DNA from: Bryobacterales bacterium
GTDB taxonomy: Bacteria; Acidobacteriota; Terriglobia; Bryobacterales; Bryobacteraceae
Direction of reading: 5' to 3'
NCBI GenBank assembly: GCA_003170915.1
Contig: PMYB01000186.1
Span: 1 to 61,582 of the forward strand
DNA: 61,582 nucleotides
The notes under the pieces are model-generated. The model was not told where the DNA came from. It worked only from the letters and a program-made list of their open reading frames with translations, and ran no database searches. Made by a program: the position numbers and the translations under genes. Positions 1 through 8,249 of the stretch are shown here, in pieces. Each line of letters opens with the position of its first letter. The stretch's first letter is position 1.

Positions 1-54
1 AAGAAGGCTTCCCCGAAGAAGAAGCCCGCGAAAAAAGGCGCCAAGAAGCGCTGA
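1..54 (+). CDS. C-terminal end of a Lys/Ala/Pro-rich protein (partial)
   Basis: Only the last 17 codons and the TGA stop lie in the window. They read as a run of lysines broken by Ala, Pro and Gly (KKPAKKGAKKR at the end). Such basic tails occur on histone H1-like DNA-binding proteins, on HU variants, and as extensions of other nucleic-acid-binding proteins. The family cannot be told from the tail. It converges on the small gene that follows. Confidence 0.55.
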   Translation, partial: KKASPKKKPAKKGAKKR

Positions 55-81
55 GTGCGGCGGCCCGGAGGGTCGCTGTGC

Positions 82-330
82 TTAACTCTCTTTTTTCACC
101 ACGCGCCGGCAGCGCTCAAACAACTCTAGCAGCGCTTCGGCGTGCTCTTCCGCCGAGCGCGCCAGGGGTTTTCCCGAGAACCCCGCGGAAGACTGCGCGG
201 CCTTTCCGTGTCCCGTGGTCACCGCAATGAACTTCATCAGCTCCAGCGCCACTTCGTCCTGGCTTCGCGCCCCGCTTGGCGCGGTCCCGCTATCGGAAGT
301 GCTGCCGGTGGATGTTTCTGGTTCGGCCAT
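82..330 (-). CDS. Small hypothetical protein, 82 aa
   Basis: An 82-residue protein with a Ser/Thr/Gly-rich, probably disordered first 25 residues. A predicted helical part follows (about residues 25-80) with regularly spaced Leu and Ala and a basic end (CRRVVKKES). No signal peptide, membrane segment or known motif is visible. It is divergent from the HipA-like gene. The amphipathic C-terminal half and the good fit between two genes suggest it is real, but no function can be assigned. Confidence 0.5.
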   Translation of the reverse strand: MAEPETSTGSTSDSGTAPSGARSQDEVALELMKFIAVTTGHGKAAQSSAGFSGKPLARSAEEHAEALLELFERCRRVVKKES

Positions 331-384
331 CTGTGATGGATTCCTCCGTGTGATACAACTCTAGGTTACCGCTCTTTCTTCCCG

Positions 385-1218
385 ATGCCGCTTACGGCTG
401 TCCGGCATGTACGAAAAATGCGAGGAGGCGCCCAGTCTCATCTGCTCGAGGCTGACGACGGCAATTGGTACGTCGTCAAGTTTCGCAATAATCCCCAGCA
501 TCGCCGCATCCTGGTGAATGAGCGGCTCTCCGCGACGCTGCTGGACTACCTGAAGATTGCCACTCCCGAGACCGCCCTGATCCAGGTCGGCGCCGCGTTC
601 CTGGACGCCAACCCGGAAGTCCACCTGCTTCTGGGGACCCAGCGCATCGCCATCGAGCCCGGGTGGCACTTCGGCTCGCGCTACCCCGGCGACCCCGGCC
701 GCACCGCGGTTTACGATTTCCTCCCCGACGCGCTTCTGCCGCAGGTGGTGAACCTGGAGGATTTCCGCGCCATCCTGGTGTTTGACAAGTGGACGGGCAA
801 CGCCGATGGCCGCCAGTCGGTGTTCTACCGCGCACTGGTGCGGCGCGGAGAATCCGGGGCGCCCGCTGGGCCGGGTCGTCCCGGTTTTGTGGCCCGCATG
901 ATCGATCACGGTTACACCTTCAACGGGCCGAACTGGGATTTCCCCGAATCGCCCCTGCAAGGTATTTACGCTCGCCGCCTGGTCTATGAGGCGGTGCGCT
1001 CCCTGGAGGACTTTCGGCCCTGGCTGGACCTGGTCATGGACTTCCCCGAGGAGGTGATCGACCAGGCCTGGAAGGGTATTCCCCCGGATTGGGTGGAAGG
1101 CGAAGAAGACGCCCTCGAACAACTTCTGGAGCGCCTCTTTGAGCGGCGCAAGCGGCTGCCCGACCTGATCGGCTCCTGCCGCCAGGCCAAGACCGACCCC
1201 TTCCCCAACTGGAAGTAA
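385..1218 (+). CDS. HipA-like kinase family protein
   Basis: This 277-aa protein shows the reduced HipA kinase pattern. An ATP-lysine segment sits near residue 30-35 (WYVVKFRNN). A catalytic-loop motif FDKWTGNADGRQ lies near residues 133-144, with the D..W..N.D..Q spacing of HipA-like kinases. A metal-binding DFG-equivalent MIDHG follows near residue 172. It lacks the N-terminal HipA subdomain and has no HipB-like partner beside it, so a toxin-antitoxin role is not supported. It resembles the stand-alone HipA_2 group often annotated simply as HipA family kinase. Substrate is unknown. It ends 24 bp before the aminotransferase gene and may be co-transcribed with it. Confidence 0.75.
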   Translation: MPLTAVRHVRKMRGGAQSHLLEADDGNWYVVKFRNNPQHRRILVNERLSATLLDYLKIATPETALIQVGAAFLDANPEVHLLLGTQRIAIEPGWHFGSRYPGDPGRTAVYDFLPDALLPQVVNLEDFRAILVFDKWTGNADGRQSVFYRALVRRGESGAPAGPGRPGFVARMIDHGYTFNGPNWDFPESPLQGIYARRLVYEAVRSLEDFRPWLDLVMDFPEEVIDQAWKGIPPDWVEGEEDALEQLLERLFERRKRLPDLIGSCRQAKTDPFPNWK

Positions 1219-1242
1219 TCTTCAGCGCGCTAAAATAAGCAC

Positions 1243-2112
1243 GTGCTTCATCGTCACATCCTTCACAACGGCGCCATCCACGAAGTTTCCGATCCGGTGC
1301 TCTCTCCGGGCCAGACCGGCCTGCTTTCCGGATGGGGCGTGTTCACCACCTTACGCGTGGCCGATGGCGTGCTTTTCGCCTTCGAGCGCCACTGGGCGCG
1401 AATCCGGCGGGACGCCGCGGCATTCCACATCCCCATTCCGGACGATACCGGCGAGGTGCGACGGAAACTGCTCGAACTGGTGGAGGCCAACCAGGCGCAC
1501 AACGCCACGCTCCGGCTGGCGATTGTCCGTAACGGCCCGGGTATGTGGGCGGACCCCTCCGTGGGCCGCCCGAGCGACCTGATCGCTCTCACGGCCGATT
1601 CCAAAGAGTGGGGCGATGGCGTCAAGCTGGCGTACGTCCGGGACGCCCGCCACGCCGCATGCCCTTTCGCCGGGACCAAGATTCTCTCCTGGGCCATGAA
1701 CCTGACCTGGCTCGAATCCGTGCAATCCCGCGGCTTCGACGAAGCGATTCTCCTCAACGAGCGCGGCGAGGTGGCCGAGTGCACTTCGGCCAACATATTT
1801 GTCGCCAACGGTAGCCAGGTGTGGACGCCGCCCCTCAGCTCCGGCTGCCTGCCGGGGATCACCCGTGAGGTATTGCTCGGCGATATCCACCTGCCCGGAA
1901 TCAAGATCGGCGAGAAGGCCCTGATGCCGGCGGACCTGGAATCCGCGGACGAGGTCTTTATCACTTCCACCACGCGCGATCTGCTGCCGGTCGTGCAGAT
2001 TGAAGAGAAGAAGGTGGGCCGATCAGAGCGCGCGCGGCAGACCCTGGAACGAGCATTCTCGGAGTTCGTGAAGCGCTACGTGGCGGAGCGCAAAAAAAAA
2101 GGTTCCAAGTGA
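1243..2112 (+). CDS. Aminotransferase class IV (BCAT / aminodeoxychorismate lyase family)
   Basis: A 289-aa fold-type IV PLP enzyme. The N-terminal segment carries the family's GLLSGWGVFTTLRV strand, followed by an Arg-rich substrate loop (FERHWARIRRDA). The PLP lysine is in FAGTKILSW near residue 148. The glutamate-containing signature EVAECTSANIFV near residue 178 and the late GITREVLL segment complete the pattern. Candidate activities are branched-chain or D-amino-acid transamination or 4-amino-4-deoxychorismate lyase. Sequence alone does not decide, though the short length and divergent signature lean away from canonical IlvE. Translation starts at a GTG. The Lys-rich tail (ERKKKGSK) is unusual but short. 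Confidence 0.85.
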   Translation: MLHRHILHNGAIHEVSDPVLSPGQTGLLSGWGVFTTLRVADGVLFAFERHWARIRRDAAAFHIPIPDDTGEVRRKLLELVEANQAHNATLRLAIVRNGPGMWADPSVGRPSDLIALTADSKEWGDGVKLAYVRDARHAACPFAGTKILSWAMNLTWLESVQSRGFDEAILLNERGEVAECTSANIFVANGSQVWTPPLSSGCLPGITREVLLGDIHLPGIKIGEKALMPADLESADEVFITSTTRDLLPVVQIEEKKVGRSERARQTLERAFSEFVKRYVAERKKKGSK

Positions 2113-2837
2113 TCCGATTTGCAGCCTTGCCCACCACCGGCATGCCCGGTACTGAACATCGCAATCGGGAGCGCTGAACGCTTCGCCTCTCCGCTCCCCA
2201 GCAACCGTTTTCTCCGGCCACCGGATCAATGCTTCCTGGCGCGTCGCAGCCTTTCTTCTCTCCCCATCGGGGCTGGTCGCCCGTAACGGCCTTTCCCTCG
2301 CCCGCAACGACTCCCGTTTGCGCGAAACCCATTCCGGGGTCAAAGGTCCCGACCTGCTACTTCGCTCCCTGCTACCTGGCTCCCCCTGCCCGTTCGGCCC
2401 TTCCGCTCTGCTACCAATGCCGGTTCGCCCCGGCCTCGGCCGCTTCACCGCTTCTGGCCCGTTGCAGCTTTGCCAAATAGCCCGGCTGATGGCGCCTCCC
2501 ACCTCCACTCCCCTTCGGGACTTTTACCTCCCTCGGGATCAAAGCGTTCAGCAGAATTTGCCGCCTGCCAAGCCCACCTTCCGAATCCGCCCGATCTCCT
2601 CTCGCTCCCCGCAGCCCGTTTCTATCACTAGATCTCTCGGCTGCGGATCACCGTTCCAGGTCCGCTACGTTTCCGGAGGCTTGCTGTTCCTCAAACCTCT
2701 TGGAACCTCTCCTAATATGACCTCACGACGATTTTTCGTCAATTCTTTTTTGATGCGCCGATGTACTTTTCCTCAAGTTATTTGTGCCATGTTTCTAAAT
2801 AGTTACAGAAGTGTGCCGTGAATTGCCTGTGAATAAA
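2113..2837. other. 725-bp gene-free region, pyrimidine-rich on the + strand
   Basis: No convincing gene lies between the aminotransferase and the YCF48-like gene. The + strand is strongly C+T-rich (long stretches with few purines) from about 2160 to 2720, and short open frames on both strands have Pro/Ser/Arg-rich translations typical of non-coding DNA. A small direct repeat (aacctct twice) occurs near 2695. The last 100 bp are more AT-rich. The strand bias suggests a conserved non-coding element or long-dead gene, but I cannot identify it. Confidence 0.5.
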
Positions 2838-3977
2838 TCAGGGGCTGGGTATCGTGTTTTGCTGCTCCAGCTTCAGAATCATGCCGTTGTCGGTGGCCAG
2901 CCAGATGTCGTGGTCGTCGGCCGCCGCCATGGTGGTGCGGTTGGCCACTGCGCGGTAGTCCACCTCGATGTCGGTCCAAGTGGAAAAGTCCCGGCTCTTC
3001 AGCACCCTCACCCTGCCCGGAACCACACTACGCAGCTCGCCGGCTACCACAATGCCCGAGAGATAGCCCGTGCCGTCCGGAGTCACCGAGACATCCGTGA
3101 CGGCAAACTGCTTGTCCCGGTAAATCCTTTCGTTACCACCCGCGGGCCATTTGATGCGGTAGACCTCGCTGGGATACTGGAACGTTTCCGAAAACTCGAC
3201 CAGCCCCAGGCCCGCGCCTGGCGGTCCGAAACGGATGTGCGTAACCTGGCCGAATACCGAAGCGGAAGCGGACTTCCAGGTCTTGCCGCCGTCGTGGGTC
3301 TCGAGCGACAGCCCGAGATGGGGCCATTCGCGATGGTGCAGGGCCGCCTCCGGGTCGATCCACGCCGGCAGTTGCGGCGTGAACGCCCGTTCCGGCGGCC
3401 GGTTCCAACCGGTGATAACGCCAAGCTGGGGCGTGGCAAACGCGATCCACTCGTACGCGGAGCTCTCGACCGTTCCGGGTTGTTCGGCGGCTGCCGCCAC
3501 GCGCGTCCACTGCTGGCCTCCATCGTGGGTCTCGAGCACGGTCTTCCTGGCGCCGGCGGCCCAACCGTTCTTCTCGTCCTTGAAGTACACCCGAAAGATC
3601 TGGCCCGGAACCCGGGGCATCTTGGTCCAGCTCTTTCCCGCCTCCGTGGTCTGCCACAGACCCTTCTCCGTCACCATCCACCCGATGTTTTCATTCAGGA
3701 AGAATAGCGAGAGAGGCTCTTCTTTGAGTGGGACAAGCTGCCAGTGGGCGCCGCCATCGGAGGTCACCAGCGCCACGGGCCGTTGGCGACTGCCCTCGTG
3801 GATGCTTCCCACCGCCACGCCGCGCACGGCCGACGCAAACGAGAGGTCGCCGATGGCCAGGGAAGACTTATTCCGATCATAGAAGTACTGCACCTGCCAG
3901 CGTTGGGCGTCGAGCGGCGTCACCCACGCCACCAGCGCCACCAGCGCGCCTAGGAACCGAGCGAATGAAAACGTCAC
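2838..3977 (-). CDS. Secreted YCF48/BNR-like beta-propeller protein
   Basis: A 379-aa protein with an N-terminal signal peptide (FARFLGALVALVAWVTPLDA, cleavage near residue 24). Repeated blades follow with the SDGGAHW, TTEAGKSW, THDGGQQW and THDGGKTW motifs, at roughly residues 73, 112, 148 and 228. The xDGGxxW turn is characteristic of BNR/Asp-box and photosystem-assembly-factor YCF48-like propellers. In non-photosynthetic bacteria these are periplasmic or secreted proteins of unknown role. The sialidase catalytic residues are not apparent. It is followed at close spacing on the opposite side by the GAF gene on the same strand, 7 bp away, so the two may be one transcript. Confidence 0.8.
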   Translation of the reverse strand: MTFSFARFLGALVALVAWVTPLDAQRWQVQYFYDRNKSSLAIGDLSFASAVRGVAVGSIHEGSRQRPVALVTSDGGAHWQLVPLKEEPLSLFFLNENIGWMVTEKGLWQTTEAGKSWTKMPRVPGQIFRVYFKDEKNGWAAGARKTVLETHDGGQQWTRVAAAAEQPGTVESSAYEWIAFATPQLGVITGWNRPPERAFTPQLPAWIDPEAALHHREWPHLGLSLETHDGGKTWKSASASVFGQVTHIRFGPPGAGLGLVEFSETFQYPSEVYRIKWPAGGNERIYRDKQFAVTDVSVTPDGTGYLSGIVVAGELRSVVPGRVRVLKSRDFSTWTDIEVDYRAVANRTTMAAADDHDIWLATDNGMILKLEQQNTIPSP

Positions 3978-3984
3978 AATGCTT

Positions 3985-4581
3985 CTATTGTTTCATTGCG
4001 ACAGGTCCGGAGGAAAGCACCAGTTCCACGTGATTGGCCGATTCCACCGCGGTGGGGGCCATGCGGGCGAGCACCAGGACGCATCCCACCTGTTCGCCGA
4101 CCGTGGTGAGCACCTCCATTTCGCCGCCGGTATGCTGGTGGGGCAGCCGGTGCTGCACGTTGATCACGCCCACCACCCGGTTGCGGGCGGTCACTGGCGC
4201 GGAAAGGAACGCCTCGTAGGTGTCTTCCTCCAGCTCGCCGAATTTCTTGAACCGTGAATCCTTGTATGCCTCGCGCGAAATCGCCAGCAGGCGGCGCTCG
4301 CGCGCCACCCAGCCCGTCAGGCCCTCATTCCATTTCATTCGCAGCTTCCCGATGGTGGAGGGGTGCGGCGTGTTGGAAGCGCACAGCACCAAGTCCTCGC
4401 CGTCGAGGAGGTACATGAGACAGGAGTCGCATTGGGTGAACTCCACCACCAGAGAGACGATACCTTGCAGAACTTCGGTCAGGCTCATTTCCCGGACCAT
4501 GAAGCGGCTGATCTTTTGGAACAGGCGCAACTGCTGCTCGGTCTTTTGCAGGCGCCCCTCGAGATCTCTGGCTTTCGGCAC
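3985..4581 (-). CDS. GAF domain protein
   Basis: A 198-aa protein. A short coiled-coil-like start (residues 1-25, EGRLQKTEQQLRLFQ) is followed by one GAF domain covering about residues 28-175. Typical GAF landmarks are the opening helix (LTEVLQGIVSLVVEFTQC), the strand CLMYLLDGEDLVL, the GLTGWVARER loop and the C-terminal strand VVGVINVQHR. No kinase, cyclase or DNA-binding domain is attached, so it is a stand-alone small-molecule or redox sensor module. His and Cys residues near the pocket do not define a ligand. It is transcribed divergently from the JAMM gene. Confidence 0.85.
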   Translation of the reverse strand: MPKARDLEGRLQKTEQQLRLFQKISRFMVREMSLTEVLQGIVSLVVEFTQCDSCLMYLLDGEDLVLCASNTPHPSTIGKLRMKWNEGLTGWVARERRLLAISREAYKDSRFKKFGELEEDTYEAFLSAPVTARNRVVGVINVQHRLPHQHTGGEMEVLTTVGEQVGCVLVLARMAPTAVESANHVELVLSSGPVAMKQ

Positions 4582-4649
4582 TCCTCCATTATAGTCTTGG
4601 CTTGGTGCCGCGCCGGCGGTCTACAATTAATTGAGCGGGCGCAAATGTA

Positions 4650-5981
4650 ATGATAGAGAAGGACCCGGAGAACGCAGTAGCCACATGGAAGGCGCCGGAG
4701 TGCCCCTTCACAATTGAGTATTCCCTCAGAGCGCTGGACGATATCCGTCTGGCGGTGATGGATGCTTTTTTTTCGCTGCCGCGCGGCGGCGCTGAAATCG
4801 GCGGGATTCTGCTCGGACAGAGTATGAAGCGGCGGCTCGTGATCGAGGATTATGTGGCTCTCGATTGCGAGCACGCGTACGGACCGTCGTTCGCGCTTTC
4901 CCCGCGAGACCAGGCCAGATTGGCGGAGCTGCTGGCGGAGCGGAATCCGGACCGGCTGAAGCCCGTCGGCTGGTACCACTCCCACACGCGCAGCGAGATT
5001 TTCCTTTCCGAGGCCGACCAGGATCTTCACAACCGCTGTTTCCCCGAACCATGGCAGGTAGCCTTGGTGCTGAAGCCGCACACCTTTCATCCCACCAGGG
5101 CGGGCTTTTTCTTCCGGGAGACGGACGGATCGATTCATGGAACGGCCAGCTACCAGGAATTCGTGCTGGCGCCATTGCCGGTTCGTCCCGTTCCGGCCGG
5201 AGTCGCGCCGGCGACGGAGCCCGGGCCTTCCGCGCGTCTCCGGCACGGGCCGGGTCCGCGGGGACCGGTGATCACGGTGGCAGCCGAGCGGGCGGCTCAG
5301 GGGCCCGCGCCGCCCGCGGAGCCGGCATCTGAGGCGCTACCGGCTGATCTGCCGCTGCCGAATTTCCTCGCACCGCCCGCCCAGCGGAAGTCGCGCTGGT
5401 TTGTTGTGACCGGGCTGGCGATCACCATCGGCCTGGCGATTGCGGCGGCAGCGTACCAGACCCGGTACCTCTGGCTGCCCGGGCTGATGGCGGCGATTCG
5501 GCCCGCGCCCGAGCTTTCCATCGGGCTCAACGCGATCGATATCGACGGCCAGTTGCAGATCCAGTGGGACGGCAACTCTTCCGCGGTGCGCCAAGCAACC
5601 GACGCCATCCTGGAGATTGACGACGGCCCGGTTCCCCGGGACATCCAGTTGGACGCGCGGCGCCTGAAAGCCGGCACGATCACTTACGGCCGCCAGGGCG
5701 AACGAGTTGACATCAAGCTGGCCATCCGCCTGCCCAATGGACAACAGGCCCGCGGAGCGACCAGTTTTCTGGGAAAACTTCCCGAGCGGAAGCCGCCACC
5801 GGAAGACCCGGAGATCCGCAAGCAGAGAGACCAACTGGCCCAGGAAGCCGCCAAACTCAGGTCGGACCTGGCGGCGGAGGTGGCGCGCACCAGGAAGCTC
5901 GCGCAGTCCCTCGACCAGGTGAAGAAGGTCCTCCAGGAGCAGCAGCGCAAGCGCTTGGACAACCAAAGCCCCGAGAGGTAG
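4650..5981 (+). CDS. Membrane-anchored JAMM/MPN metalloprotease-like protein
   Basis: This 443-aa protein has three parts. Residues about 20-175 form a JAMM (MPN+) domain: Glu49 in AEIGGILLG, and the zinc motif H-x-H-x7-S-x2-D formed by His110, His112, Ser120 and Asp123. All metal ligands and the catalytic Glu are present, so it should be an active metallo-isopeptidase or peptidase. A Pro/Ala-rich linker leads to one transmembrane helix (about 250-272, VVTGLAITIGLAIAAAA). The rest is a small beta-rich segment ending in a charged coiled coil (about 385-440). Known bacterial JAMM proteins cleave ubiquitin-like or sulfur-carrier proteins, but no such partner is adjacent. By the positive-inside rule the catalytic part is probably cytoplasmic. 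Confidence 0.8.
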   Translation: MIEKDPENAVATWKAPECPFTIEYSLRALDDIRLAVMDAFFSLPRGGAEIGGILLGQSMKRRLVIEDYVALDCEHAYGPSFALSPRDQARLAELLAERNPDRLKPVGWYHSHTRSEIFLSEADQDLHNRCFPEPWQVALVLKPHTFHPTRAGFFFRETDGSIHGTASYQEFVLAPLPVRPVPAGVAPATEPGPSARLRHGPGPRGPVITVAAERAAQGPAPPAEPASEALPADLPLPNFLAPPAQRKSRWFVVTGLAITIGLAIAAAAYQTRYLWLPGLMAAIRPAPELSIGLNAIDIDGQLQIQWDGNSSAVRQATDAILEIDDGPVPRDIQLDARRLKAGTITYGRQGERVDIKLAIRLPNGQQARGATSFLGKLPERKPPPEDPEIRKQRDQLAQEAAKLRSDLAAEVARTRKLAQSLDQVKKVLQEQQRKRLDNQSPER

Positions 5982-5984
5982 GGT

Positions 5985-6221
5985 GTGTCGCTGGGAACAG
6001 ACAGCCGCGTTAGCCGACCGTGGAGAACGTCGCGAAGGTTGCGGCGTAGCACGACGGGAAAGCAGTACAAGCCGAAGTTCGAGGCGAAGGTGGCGCTGGA
6101 GGCGACCCGGGCGAGCGGCCCGGCGGGACTGCGCGTGGTCCGAATCCTCGAGGCGGCCAGCAAGTCCTTGCAGGGGCGGGGCGAGTTGGTGGAACTGAAG
6201 GCCCAGGAGACCATCGCATGA
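5985..6221 (+). pseudogene. IS3 OrfA remnant joined to a C-terminal Gfo/Idh/MocA oxidoreductase scrap
   Basis: The 78-codon frame is a chimera. Its middle (about 6058-6105) reads [15 protein letters not shown], the standard start of IS3-family OrfA transposase subunits. The end (about 6110-6221) reads [14 protein letters not shown] and onward, the usual last helix of Gfo/Idh/MocA sugar oxidoreductases. Its TGA overlaps the ATG of the following DegT gene (ATGA), an overlap expected of an original oxidoreductase-aminotransferase operon. The simplest reading is that an IS3 element inserted and later deletion removed nearly all of both genes. Confidence 0.65.
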
Positions 6222-7321
6222 TTCCTTACGTCGATTTGAAGGCGCAGTATCGCAGCATCAAAACGGAGATCGACGCCGCCATCGCGAACGTGCTGGAGAG
6301 CAGCGCGTTCATTCTGGGGAAGGAGGTTGCGGCCTTCGAGCGGGAGTTTGCGGCGTACTGCGACGCGCGCCACGCCATGGGGGTGAATTCCGGAACCAGC
6401 GCTCTGCACCTGGCGCTGCTCGCCGCGGGCGTGGGACCGGGCGACGAAGTGATCACCGTTCCGTTCACGTTCGTAGCCACGGTAGCGGCCGTCCTTTATA
6501 CCGGTGCCACGCCGGTGTTCGTGGACATCGACCCCTGTTCGTACACCATCGATGTCAAGCAAATCGAAGCTGCTATCACTCCCCAGACAAAAGCGATTCT
6601 TCCCGTGCATCTTTACGGCCAGGCCGCCGACATGGATCCGATTCTGGACATCGCCCGCCGGCGCAACCTGGTGGTGATCGAGGATGCCGCCCAAGCGCAC
6701 GGAGCCGAGTACAAGGGCAGGCGGACCGGCGGCATCGGCGACCTGGGTTGTTTCAGCTTCTACCCCGGAAAGAACCTCGGCGCGTATGGCGAGGGCGGCG
6801 CCGTGGTCACGAACAATCCGGAGTACGCCAACACCATCCGGATACTTCGCGACTGGGGGCAATCGCGCAAGTACTATCACGATCTCCGGGGATTCAATTA
6901 CCGGCTGGAGGGAATCCAGGGGGCTATTCTGCGGGTAAAGCTCCAGCACCTGGAAGCGTGGACCGAAGCCCGGCGCGCCAATGCCCGCATCTACTCCGAG
7001 CAATTGGCTGGGGCTGGAATCGGAATCCCGTGCGAGATGCCCTATGCGCGGCACGTTTATCATGTCTATGCGATCCGCGTTCCCAACCGCGACCGTGTGT
7101 TCCAACATTTGAATGCGTCGGGCGTCCAGGCGGGCATCCACTATCCCATCCCGGTGCATCTTCAACCGGCTTATCGGGACGCCAGATACAAGGAAGGGGA
7201 CTTTCCGGTTGCGGAGTCGGTCGCTCGCGAAGTGCTCTCCTTGCCGATGTTTCCGGAGCTGACGCCGGCGCAGATCGACGAAGTCTGCGCAGCGGTCCGC
7301 GGCGGTTTGGCAGGCGCATGA
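6218..7321 (+). CDS. DegT/DnrJ/EryC1/StrS family sugar aminotransferase
   Basis: A 367-aa fold-type I PLP aminotransferase of the nucleotide-sugar family. It has the opening [13 protein letters not shown], the GTSALHLAL cofactor loop near residue 60, the EDAAQAHGA aspartate motif near 158 and the Schiff-base lysine in [16 protein letters not shown] near residue 188. The C-terminal half has HVYHVYAIR and the [12 protein letters not shown] segments, seen in WecE/WbpE/WlbC-type enzymes that aminate 3-keto or 4-keto UDP-sugars. Length is normal. The preceding oxidoreductase remnant hints at a former WlbA/WlbC-like pair making a 3-amino sugar (inference). Start and stop both overlap neighbours by ATGA. 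Confidence 0.9.
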   Translation: MIPYVDLKAQYRSIKTEIDAAIANVLESSAFILGKEVAAFEREFAAYCDARHAMGVNSGTSALHLALLAAGVGPGDEVITVPFTFVATVAAVLYTGATPVFVDIDPCSYTIDVKQIEAAITPQTKAILPVHLYGQAADMDPILDIARRRNLVVIEDAAQAHGAEYKGRRTGGIGDLGCFSFYPGKNLGAYGEGGAVVTNNPEYANTIRILRDWGQSRKYYHDLRGFNYRLEGIQGAILRVKLQHLEAWTEARRANARIYSEQLAGAGIGIPCEMPYARHVYHVYAIRVPNRDRVFQHLNASGVQAGIHYPIPVHLQPAYRDARYKEGDFPVAESVAREVLSLPMFPELTPAQIDEVCAAVRGGLAGA

Positions 7322-7401
7322 AGGCTTTGATCGTGGGGGCCGGCGCCCAGGGGGCGGCACGCGGCTTTCGGGTTCGTGGACGACGCGAGCGATCTCAATA
7401 A
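7318..7401 (+). pseudogene. N-terminal scrap of a NeuD/PglD-like acetyltransferase
   Basis: The ATG overlaps the stop of the aminotransferase gene. The first codons read [12 protein letters not shown], a Rossmann-type start shared by NeuD/PglD sugar O- or N-acetyltransferases and some dehydrogenases. After about 12 codons the frame is lost. In the next frame the DNA reads FGFVDDASDLNN, matching the next conserved strand of NeuD-like proteins (GFVDDD). So one gene start survives with an internal deletion/frameshift, and the rest is gone. A Gfo/Idh start is an alternative to NeuD. Confidence 0.5.
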
Positions 7402-7518
7402 TACGGCGAGGTGGACTACAATTATCGCACGACCGATGTCCAGGCCGCTTCGGCGCGACGCGCTGGCAGCGAGCGCTTGAATCGGCTGGAGCGAACTGGA
7501 CCTGAAAGCGGCTGGTGA
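7402..7518 (+). pseudogene. Internal scrap of a DegT-type aminotransferase
   Basis: A short stop-free stretch reads EVDYNYRTTDVQAA and, after a degraded part, GSERLNRLE. DegT-family aminotransferases have GYNYRMTDLQAALGLAQLERLD at this point, the loop after the PLP lysine. The match is short but specific. A C-terminal scrap of the same family lies at 8246-8344, so the glycosyltransferase gene now sits between two pieces of what was probably one aminotransferase gene. Confidence 0.5.
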
Positions 7519-7526
7519 AGACGGAT

Positions 7527-8249
7527 ATGGAGATCTCAGTCGTATTTCCGGCGTACAACGAAGAAATGAATCTCGAGTCGGCCATGACCCGCGCGCTGGA
7601 AGCCCTGCGGCCGCAGTTCTCGGCGTTTGAAGTCATCATCGTTGAGGACGCCAGCACGGACTCTACGGGAGCGTTGTGCGACCGGTCGGCGGCCGTCCAT
7701 CCGGAAATCCGCGTTCTCCATAATCCGAAAAACCTCGGCCAGGGCGGCAGCCTGGTGCGCGGTTTGGGAGAGGCGCGGTACGATCTGGTGATTCATAACG
7801 CGATGGATTACCCGTTCGATCTCCGCGACCTCAGCCGCATGACGCCGCTTTTGGAGCGGGCCGATATCGTGGTGGCCGCCCGCAGGTCACGGGCAGGGTA
7901 TTCGCCTTACCGGGTCCTGACCTCGGTGGTGCATCGCGCTCTGCTCCACCTGCTCTTTCCCCTGCATCTCCGGGATTACAGTTTCGTGCGGCTTTACCGC
8001 CGCTCGGTTTGGGAGGCGCTGAAGGTCGAAGCGAGGAGCACCGCGTTTGTCGCCCCGGAGGCGCTGATCCGGGCGTATGACCTTGGCTACCGGATCGAGG
8101 AAGTCGAAATCGAATATCATGCCCGGACCGCGGGCGTGGCAACCTCCGGTAAGCCCAAGGTGATCCTTCATCCGCTTCGGGACATGTTTCGCTTCTGGTG
8201 GAGGCGGCGTGTGGGCAAAACGCGGGGCGCGCGCAGGACCGCTCGGTGA
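7527..8249 (+). CDS. Glycosyltransferase family 2 (polyprenyl-phosphate mannosyl/glucosyl transferase-like)
   Basis: A 240-aa GT-A enzyme beginning MEISVVFPAYNEEMNLE. The nucleotide-binding aspartate is in IIVEDASTDSTG (near residue 40) and the NPKNLGQGG loop follows near 70. The metal motif region reads NAMDYPFDL instead of a clean DxD. Overall form matches DPM1/GtrB-like transferases without C-terminal membrane helices. The ATG at 7527 is chosen because homologues start right before the ISVVFPAYNE strand; a GTG at 7515 is an in-frame alternative. It sits between two DegT scraps, and its unusual basic end (GKTRGARRTAR) may be the product of that rearrangement. Confidence 0.8.
   Translation: MEISVVFPAYNEEMNLESAMTRALEALRPQFSAFEVIIVEDASTDSTGALCDRSAAVHPEIRVLHNPKNLGQGGSLVRGLGEARYDLVIHNAMDYPFDLRDLSRMTPLLERADIVVAARRSRAGYSPYRVLTSVVHRALLHLLFPLHLRDYSFVRLYRRSVWEALKVEARSTAFVAPEALIRAYDLGYRIEEVEIEYHARTAGVATSGKPKVILHPLRDMFRFWWRRRVGKTRGARRTAR

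Noticed and set aside
385-1218. HipBA toxin-antitoxin system
   Set aside because: There is no HipB-like helix-turn-helix gene on either side and the kinase lacks the N-terminal HipA subdomain.
2318-2821. 167-codon open frame on the plus strand
   Set aside because: Pro/Ser/Arg-rich translation without motif, no ribosome-binding site, and equally long frames on the other strand; typical of pyrimidine-rich non-coding DNA.
5684-7657. Very long minus-strand open frame (657 codons)
   Set aside because: It lies opposite the well-supported JAMM, DegT and scrap sequences; its Arg/Pro-rich translation is an artefact of high GC third positions.
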